Source of the DNA: Pacificoceanicola onchidii
GTDB lineage: Bacteria > Pseudomonadota > Alphaproteobacteria > Rhodobacterales > Rhodobacteraceae
NCBI RefSeq assembly: GCF_004804335.1
Contig: NZ_SRXY01000008.1
Coordinates: 124,001 to 188,000 of the forward strand
DNA: 64,000 nt
Direction of reading: 5' to 3'
Position numbers and translations under genes: made by a program. Positions 58,952-64,000 of this stretch are shown one piece after another. The notes under the pieces are model-generated. The model worked only from the letters and a program-made list of their open reading frames with translations, did no database searches and was not told where the DNA came from. The number at the start of each line of letters is the position of its first letter. The first letter of the stretch is position 1.

Positions 58952-59120
58952 GCGCCATACTCCTGTCGAATAACAATTGGATGGCCAATATTATGGCTCG
59001 AATGTCTCAGTCGCAATTCAAACCCGCGTGTTTGGGCGGGCTCACGCCGATGTGGGTTTGATTGGCAACGGCTGGCAAGCTAAGGAAACGTTAACAGTAG
59101 TTGTCCAAGAGACGTCAGAT

Positions 59121-59681
59121 ATGAACCGCCGTAGTTTTCTCGCCCTCTCCACAGCCGTGGTCCTCACTGCCTGTGCAGAGCCGCAATACAGCAACGCGCT
59201 TGGGCCGGACGGCAAACCGCTTCCGAAAGTCTACCGAATCGGAGCCGGCGCTACGGCCAAGATCCAGTTCCGCACGCTCGACTCGGTCAACGCTCTGCGC
59301 CAGGCGGCCGGTGCCCCGCCGCTGCAACTGGATGCACGCCTGACCGCAGCTGCCGCGACACATGCGCGTGACATGTCCGTCCAGAACCGGCCCTGGCATT
59401 TCGGCTCGGATGGCTCTTCCCCGATCGACCGCGTTCAACGCGCGGGCTATCAGGGCCGCATCGTCGGTGAAAACATCTCCGAAACCTTCGAATCCGAGCT
59501 TGAAACACTCGGTGCCTGGATGGAAGACGAAGCCACGCGCAAGGTGATCCTTGATCCCTCCGCCCGCGACCTGGGCTTTGCCTGGCATCAGGAAAGCGGC
59601 GGAAAGATCTGGTGGACGCTGATCACCGGCTCGCCCGAGCTGTCGGTTATTCCCGGCGCAGCGCCTGCGATCCCATCCTAA
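59121..59681 (+). CDS. CAP/SCP-domain lipoprotein
   Basis: A 186-aa protein with a lipoprotein signal (MNRRSFLALSTAVVLTAC, Cys at residue 18) and a CAP domain (about 50-175). Family residues include VNALRQAAGAPPLQLDARLTAAAATHARDM-type helix, HFGSDGSSPIDRVQRAGY, GENISETF and the C-terminal LGFAWHQESGGKIWWTLITG. Bacterial CAP proteins are secreted or surface proteins of mostly unknown role. The ATG at 59121 starts the signal peptide directly; the longer frame from 58977 is rejected. Confidence 0.9.
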   Translation: MNRRSFLALSTAVVLTACAEPQYSNALGPDGKPLPKVYRIGAGATAKIQFRTLDSVNALRQAAGAPPLQLDARLTAAAATHARDMSVQNRPWHFGSDGSSPIDRVQRAGYQGRIVGENISETFESELETLGAWMEDEATRKVILDPSARDLGFAWHQESGGKIWWTLITGSPELSVIPGAAPAIPS

Positions 59682-60188
59682 TTACGGTGTGATACGGATC
59701 GGCGTGCCGTCCTTCACCATCGCATAGATGTCTTCCATCTCACGGTCCCGGACCGCAATGCAACCGGCTGTCCAGTCACGCCGCCCGTCGCGGTATTTGC
59801 GCGGCCTGCCGTGGATGAAGATGTCGCCACCCGGGCTTTTTCCCAAGGCCTCGGCCTCTGCAATGTCCCGCGCGTTCGGATAGGAAATCCCGATACTGAG
59901 GTGGAACTGGCTGTTGGGATTGCGGCGGTCGATCAAATAGTCGCCCTCCGGCGTCCTGCCGTCACCGCGCACCTTCTTGTCCCCTGTCGGGGCAAATCCC
60001 AATCCGACCCGATAAGCCTTCAGCACTTCGCCGTTGTGCAACAGATACATGCGCCTTGCGCTCTTGCTGACAAGCACATGGGTCACTTCCGGACCGTCGT
60101 ATGTCTTGAACTTGCTGCTGCAGGCGCCCAGCCCGAGCAGCATGGCCAGTACCAGCCAGACCTTTAGAAACTGCATCGATCTACCCAT
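59682..60188 (-). CDS. L,D-transpeptidase lipoprotein (YkuD family)
   Basis: A short (168-aa) L,D-transpeptidase with a lipoprotein signal (lipobox LGAC, Cys about residue 23). The YkuD core runs from VLVSKSARRMYLLHNGEVLKAYRVGLG to the catalytic HGRP and DWTAGCIAV (Cys about 146). It lacks the Ser-His-Gly-Cys form, with Thr-Ala-Gly-Cys instead. It abuts the CAP gene stop with no gap. An internal ATG at 60176 would give 164 aa and a cleaner signal. Confidence 0.9.
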   Translation of the reverse strand: MGRSMQFLKVWLVLAMLLGLGACSSKFKTYDGPEVTHVLVSKSARRMYLLHNGEVLKAYRVGLGFAPTGDKKVRGDGRTPEGDYLIDRRNPNSQFHLSIGISYPNARDIAEAEALGKSPGGDIFIHGRPRKYRDGRRDWTAGCIAVRDREMEDIYAMVKDGTPIRITP

Positions 60189-60245
60189 TCAGGTTTTTCG
60201 TTCACCATACCCGAAAACGATAACCCGAAAAAGCTAACTCTTGCA

Positions 60246-61472
60246 TTAAACTTTAAGTGAGAGACCCGCCGCCACTTCCACGTGAGTCGACCAGCGGAAC
60301 TGATCAACCACCTGTACGAAGTCCAGCGTGTACCCCGCCTGCACCAGCGTGGCGCAATCACGCGCGAAGGTGACCGGGTTGCAGGAAACATGGGCCACGC
60401 GTGGCACTTTCGCCCGCGCAATCTCTGCAATCTGCGCCTCGGCCCCGGCGCGCGGCGGATCGATCACCACACCATCAAGCCGATCAAGTTCATCCAGCAT
60501 CAACGGGTTGCGAAACAGGTCCCGCGCTTCATGCGTGACATGCTTCAACCCTTCCGCATTGCGCCAACCATGGTCCAGTGCCTGCACCATGGATTTCTCG
60601 CCTTCGACCGCATGCACCCGCATGTCTCTCGCCAAAGGCAGGGCAAAAGTCCCGCATCCGGCAAAGAGATCCGCGATCTTGGCGTTTTTGCCCATCGCGC
60701 CAAGCGCTTCGCGGACCGCCTCCAGCAACGCTGCTTCGCCTGCTGCCGTGGCTTGCATGAACGAACCAGGCGGAGGCACAACGTCGGCGGTGCCAAAGCG
60801 CTGATACGCTGGACGCCGCGTGATGACTTCGTCATCCCACGCCAGCCGAGCCAGATCGAATTTTCGCGCCAGATCAGACAGGGCCACGCGAAGCTGCGTA
60901 TCAACGTCCTTGCCACCCGAAACAAACACGTCCAGCCCGCCCAGGCTTTCGGTTACGAGCACCGAAAGCTCGCTTTTGCGGCTGGCCCCGAGGATCGCCA
61001 ACGCCTCGACCATGGGCAAAGAGCCGGCAAGCGCAGGCGTGACCAGTTGGCAGTTCGGGACCGAAACAACAATGTCGGAAGCCTTCTGGTGGAATCCCGC
61101 CAAGGCGCCCTTCTTTGTGCGGCGCGCCGAGAAACGCGCTCTGCGGCGCGACTGTGCGGGCGAAGTCACACAGGCGCGAATGTCCGTAGACAACCCGTGC
61201 GCATCCAGAGCACGCGCGACGATGTCGGTTTTCCAGTTTTCGACAAAGGCATCGCTCGCGTGCTGGAGCTGACACCCACCGCAGGACTTGGCATGCGCGC
61301 AAGATGCTTTCACCCGCTCCGGCACCGGGGTCACGATGCTGGGCTTGGCCATTACACCGTTGACGATGTCGCCGGACACTTCTTCGCCCGGCAAGGCTCC
61401 GGGCACAAAGATCGGCCCCGGCGCAATGCCGTCACCCTTGTGGCCGAGCCGTTCTATTGTGATCACTGTCAT
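60246..61472 (-). CDS. TrmA/RlmD-family RNA (uracil-5-)-methyltransferase
   Basis: A 408-aa class I SAM-dependent RNA methyltransferase. Visible: a TRAM-like N-terminus (ERLGHKGDGIAPG), the Fe-S cysteines in CAHAKSCGGCQLQHA (about residues 58-72), the SAM site IADLFAGCGTFALPLA (about 271-286), the catalytic DPPRAGAEAQI and the nucleophile Cys in HVSCNPVTFARD (about 372). It is the RumA/RlmD type that makes m5U in 23S rRNA; the exact site cannot be told. Its start overlaps the end of the P-loop gene by 41 bp. Confidence 0.9.
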   Translation of the reverse strand: MTVITIERLGHKGDGIAPGPIFVPGALPGEEVSGDIVNGVMAKPSIVTPVPERVKASCAHAKSCGGCQLQHASDAFVENWKTDIVARALDAHGLSTDIRACVTSPAQSRRRARFSARRTKKGALAGFHQKASDIVVSVPNCQLVTPALAGSLPMVEALAILGASRKSELSVLVTESLGGLDVFVSGGKDVDTQLRVALSDLARKFDLARLAWDDEVITRRPAYQRFGTADVVPPPGSFMQATAAGEAALLEAVREALGAMGKNAKIADLFAGCGTFALPLARDMRVHAVEGEKSMVQALDHGWRNAEGLKHVTHEARDLFRNPLMLDELDRLDGVVIDPPRAGAEAQIAEIARAKVPRVAHVSCNPVTFARDCATLVQAGYTLDFVQVVDQFRWSTHVEVAAGLSLKV

Positions 61473-62007
61473 GACGCGCCTCTAACCCGGTTACCCCGGC
61501 TTCGTCCAGTCGGCTCAGGAATGCTCGGACCTGTGCCGCATTACGCAGATGATGGCCTGTCTTGCCCGGGCCCACACGCTGCAAAAGCGCCAGAGGTTTG
61601 CGCCGCCCCGTATGGCGCGTGTCCCAGATCCACTTGGTGAATTCCCAATTGAACCGTTCCGGGCAATTCTCCTGCATGTCAGGCCGCGTGCGACCATAGT
61701 GACGGATCGTGCGCCAAAACACGCGCCATGCCCTGACATGCAGCGGGAAATCGAGAAAGATATAGGTGTCCGCCCGCGAAAACCGGTGTTCCCATGTCGC
61801 CGACAGTCCGCCTTCAAAGACCCAGATCGGTTTGGCCTGTTCCGCCATGGCCATGGCGATCTTTTCATCCCGGGGGCGCTCTTGCCAGCCCGGCAAATGG
61901 TGAATGCGATCCACATGCACCACCGGAAGGCCGGTTCTGTCGCCAATCATCCGGGCAAGCGTTGACTTGCCGGACCCCGGTTGCCCGACGATCATCACCC
62001 GTTTCAT
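61432..62007 (-). CDS. P-loop NTPase, adenylate-kinase-like (FlaR-type)
   Basis: A 191-aa nucleoside-kinase-like protein with Walker A VGQPGSGKSTLARMIGD (about residues 7-23), VHVDRIHHLPGW and the lid-like region with RRTIRHYGRTRPD-type basic residues. Such proteins are annotated as AAA ATPase or DNA-topology modulator FlaR; the true substrate is unknown. It overlaps the ABC exporter gene by 4 bp and the RNA methyltransferase gene by 41 bp, so its last 13-14 codons are also coding in another frame. Confidence 0.82.
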   Translation of the reverse strand: MKRVMIVGQPGSGKSTLARMIGDRTGLPVVHVDRIHHLPGWQERPRDEKIAMAMAEQAKPIWVFEGGLSATWEHRFSRADTYIFLDFPLHVRAWRVFWRTIRHYGRTRPDMQENCPERFNWEFTKWIWDTRHTGRRKPLALLQRVGPGKTGHHLRNAAQVRAFLSRLDEAGVTGLEARHDSDHNRTARPQG

Positions 62008-63845
62008 TCCGCCGCTTCCTGCGCTTCGTCCGAGCCAAGGAATCCGCCCGATTGCCGCTCCCAGTAGCGCGCATAAAGCCCGCCCTGCGCGAGCAGCGCT
62101 TCATGCGTTCCCTCTTCGGCGATCTTGCCATCGTGCATCACGATGATCCGGTCCATGCTGCTGATCGTGGAGAGCCGATGCGCGATGGCGAGCACGGTTT
62201 TACCCACCATCACACGTGTCAAAGCGTCTTGAATGCTGGCTTCAACCTCGGAATCAAGGGCGGAGGTGGCCTCGTCCAATACCAGAATCGGCGCATCTTT
62301 CAAAATGGCGCGCGCCAGGGCAATTCTCTGGCGCTGCCCTCCGGACAGTTTCACACCGCGCTCGCCCAAATACGCCTCATACCCTTCGCGGTCTGCATGA
62401 TCTTTCAAACCGAGAATGAAATCGTGCGCTTCGGCACGGTGCGCGGCTTCGAACACCTCCTCGTCGCTGGCATCGGGGCGGCCGTAGCGGATGTTGTCCA
62501 TGGCCGAGCGATTGAACATGGCCGTCTCCTGTGTGACCATGCCGATCTGGCGCCGCAAGCTGTCCTGTGTGACCGTCGCAATGTCCTGCCCGTCGATCAG
62601 AACATCGCCCCGCTCAACGTCATAGAGCCGCATCAGGATCGATACCAGCGTGGACTTTCCTGCACCCGAAGCCCCGACAACACCCAGCTTCTCACCCGGC
62701 GCTATGGTCAGGTTGATGTGCTCTACGCCACCGGTTTCGCGCCCATAGGCAAAGCCGACATCGCGAAATTCGATCCGTCCCTGATCAACCGCCAGCGCTC
62801 CGGCCTCCGGCGCATCCACCAGATCATGCGGCGGCGTCAGCGTCCGCATGCCGTCTTCGACCTCGCCAATGTTGGCGTAGAGCCCCATAAGCGCGAACGA
62901 TACCCAGCCGGTCATCTGAGCCAGCCGCAAAGAAACCGCCCCGGTAGCGGCAATGTCCCCTGCGGAGACCATGCCAAGGCTCCAGAACCAAAGCGCGCCG
63001 CCAACCATCATGACCGGCAACAAACCGGCAAGCGCCATGAGCCAGAAGCGAAATGCGACACTGACACGGCCAAACTCGATGAACCGCGTGCGATAGGTTC
63101 CGATCGCGCCCAGCGCCGCCTGATCCTCATACTCGGAGTGCGCGAAGAGCTTCACGGTCTTGATGTTGGTGACCGTATCCACCATCTGCCCGGTGATCAT
63201 CGCCCGGGCCGCCGCGCGCGCCTTAGACTTTTCACGCACCTTGGGCATGAAATACCGGATCAGGAAACCATAGGCGACCATCCAGACCACCAGACCCGCC
63301 GCGATACGCCAATCCACCGTGCCAAGCAGCAGAACAGCCCCCACCACTGATGCCACGGCAAAAAGCACCGTGTGCAGGATTTCCGTGATGACGTCGTTGA
63401 GCGCCCGTGCGGTCTGCATCTCCTTCTGACTGATCCGCCCGGCGAAATCATTGTCAAAGAAGCTGACCGAATGGCCGATGGTGAACCGATGTACGCGGCT
63501 GAGAATAAGGCTGAACACGTTCGGTTGCGTGACCTGCGTTTGCAGATAGGCGTTCACACCGAACAGCACCGGTCGCAGAACAATGAAAAAGCCCAGTGCG
63601 AAGATAAGCAACAGGACATTCGAGCTGAAAACAGTCTCTGTTCCAGCCGAAAGCGCCCCATCCACCACCCAGCCAAGGATGACGGCTGACGATACTTCAA
63701 CCATTCCGCCCAGCACCGAAAACACGGAGGCAAGGATCAGCGGCGGCCATGCCCCACGGATCGCCCACATCGAAAACCGCCACAGGGTGTCAGGCGGAGG
63801 GCCGTCCGCTTCGGCAAGATGGTTTATCCATTCAGTCGGCTTCAT
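62004..63845 (-). CDS. ABC exporter half-transporter (permease-ATPase fusion)
   Basis: A 613-aa type IV ABC exporter subunit. The transmembrane domain occupies about residues 30-330 (six helices). The ATPase domain has Walker A VGASGAGKSTLVSIL (about 387-401), the signature LSGGQRQRIALARAIL, Walker B ILVLDEATSALDSE and the switch His in AHRLST. It starts 4 bp before the end of a second exporter gene, and their C-termini share the SGGFL motif, so they probably form a heterodimer. The substrate is unknown. Confidence 0.93.
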   Translation of the reverse strand: MKPTEWINHLAEADGPPPDTLWRFSMWAIRGAWPPLILASVFSVLGGMVEVSSAVILGWVVDGALSAGTETVFSSNVLLLIFALGFFIVLRPVLFGVNAYLQTQVTQPNVFSLILSRVHRFTIGHSVSFFDNDFAGRISQKEMQTARALNDVITEILHTVLFAVASVVGAVLLLGTVDWRIAAGLVVWMVAYGFLIRYFMPKVREKSKARAAARAMITGQMVDTVTNIKTVKLFAHSEYEDQAALGAIGTYRTRFIEFGRVSVAFRFWLMALAGLLPVMMVGGALWFWSLGMVSAGDIAATGAVSLRLAQMTGWVSFALMGLYANIGEVEDGMRTLTPPHDLVDAPEAGALAVDQGRIEFRDVGFAYGRETGGVEHINLTIAPGEKLGVVGASGAGKSTLVSILMRLYDVERGDVLIDGQDIATVTQDSLRRQIGMVTQETAMFNRSAMDNIRYGRPDASDEEVFEAAHRAEAHDFILGLKDHADREGYEAYLGERGVKLSGGQRQRIALARAILKDAPILVLDEATSALDSEVEASIQDALTRVMVGKTVLAIAHRLSTISSMDRIIVMHDGKIAEEGTHEALLAQGGLYARYWERQSGGFLGSDEAQEAAE

Positions 63846-64000
63846 AACGCTGCCTCGGCACTGCCTGTGCTGTTGTCTGTATCCGGATCAAGAAACCCGC
63901 CGCTCTGGCGCGCCCAGAACCCAGCATATAGCCCCCCTTGCGCCAAAAGCACCTCATGCGTGCCGTCTTCGACGATACGCCCGTTGTCCATCACCAGAAT
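63842..64000 (-). CDS. Second ABC exporter half-transporter (C-terminal fragment, cut by window end)
   Basis: Only the last 52 codons are in the window. They begin ILVMDNGRIVEDGTHEVLLA, the region after the ATPase switch His, and continue LYAGFWARQSGGFLDPDTD to the TGA at 63844-63842. The stop overlaps the start of the next exporter gene (ATGA). The sequence is like the end of the 62004 protein, so this is its likely partner. Confidence 0.88.
   Translation of the reverse strand: MLVMDNGRIVEDGTHEVLLAQGGLYAGFWARQSGGFLDPDTDNSTGSAEAAL

Noticed and set aside
60282-61640. A 452-codon plus-strand open frame opposite the RNA methyltransferase
   Set aside because: The minus frame carries all catalytic motifs of the TrmA/RlmD family. 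The plus frame is rich in Arg and His with no recognisable domain.
61794-63350. A 518-codon plus-strand open frame opposite the ABC exporter
   Set aside because: The minus frame contains every ABC motif. The plus frame is an antisense shadow.
1-64000. CRISPR arrays, insertion sequences, phage genes and attachment sites
   Set aside because: No regularly spaced repeats, transposase or integrase motifs, or phage structural proteins were seen in any frame.

Overview
The window looks like a chromosomal segment of a marine alphaproteobacterium of the Rhodobacteraceae (Roseobacter group). The reasons are a FlaF/FlbT-type flagellin system with a DUF1217 protein, the flagellar gene order (fliC-flaF-flbT-DUF1217, fliI / flgBC-fliE-fliQ-flgFGAH-fliL, flgEKLI, motA, flhA-fliR-flhB), a complete phenylacetyl-CoA epoxidase operon, and housekeeping genes (idi, hemH, rlmN, IalB-like, zinc-type asparaginase) whose proteins read like Roseobacter versions. 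Coding density is very high. No stretch without a gene exceeds about 250 bases. The longest gaps are 43704-43954, 5068-5266, 56781-56949, 58952-59120 and 34472-34638. I see no rRNA, convincing tRNA, CRISPR array, insertion sequence or prophage.

Layout. (1) 1-1.4 kb: end of an ABC1/UbiB-family kinase-like gene. (2) 1.45-14.4 kb: left flagellar block, with hook-cap and hook-length genes, a rod-binding protein, an export-chaperone-like protein, flagellin and its FlaF/FlbT regulators, the export ATPase FliI, rod proteins, P- and L-ring genes, FliQ and FliL. (3) 14.4-18.2 kb: a tightly overlapping five-gene minus-strand operon encoding two zinc-ribbon DUF4178 proteins, a 54-residue protein, a DUF350 membrane protein and a membrane-anchored spermidine-synthase-like enzyme. 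This is the least understood system in the window. (4) 18.3-29.2 kb: phenylacetate (paa) catabolon with two regulators, PaaX and a TetR-type PaaR. (5) 29.3-43.7 kb: right flagellar block, with a metallophosphatase, FliJ-like, FlhB, FliR, FlhA, an unrecognised periplasmic repeat protein, MotA, FlgI, FlgL, FlgK, FlgE and MotB. (6) 44-49.5 kb: exopolysaccharide genes (YjbH, YjbF, a priming sugar transferase, a sugar-nucleotide epimerase, a Wza-like export lipoprotein). (7) 49.6-64 kb: housekeeping and envelope genes, including IPP isomerase, MarR, a nitrilase, glutaredoxin, ComF, an NDUFAF5-like methyltransferase, ferrochelatase, RlmN, an IalB-like protein, asparaginase, two L,D-transpeptidases flanking a CAP lipoprotein, an RNA methyltransferase, a P-loop kinase-like protein and an ABC exporter pair cut by the window end.

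How it works together. The flagellar blocks encode most of the hook, rod, export gate, rings and stator. fliF, fliG, fliM, fliN, fliH and fliP are not in the window. The flagellar genes are split by a 15.7-kb segment (polyamine-like operon plus paa genes). The paa genes can take phenylacetate to the CoA thioester (PaaK), epoxidise it (PaaABCDE), isomerise the ring (PaaG), open and oxidise it (PaaZ) and cleave the product with a thiolase. The beta-oxidation-like paaF and paaH genes are absent here. Several flagellar promoter regions carry half-sites spaced like those bound by CtrA, the usual regulator of motility in this clade. All function calls come from reading the translated sequences. No database search was run.
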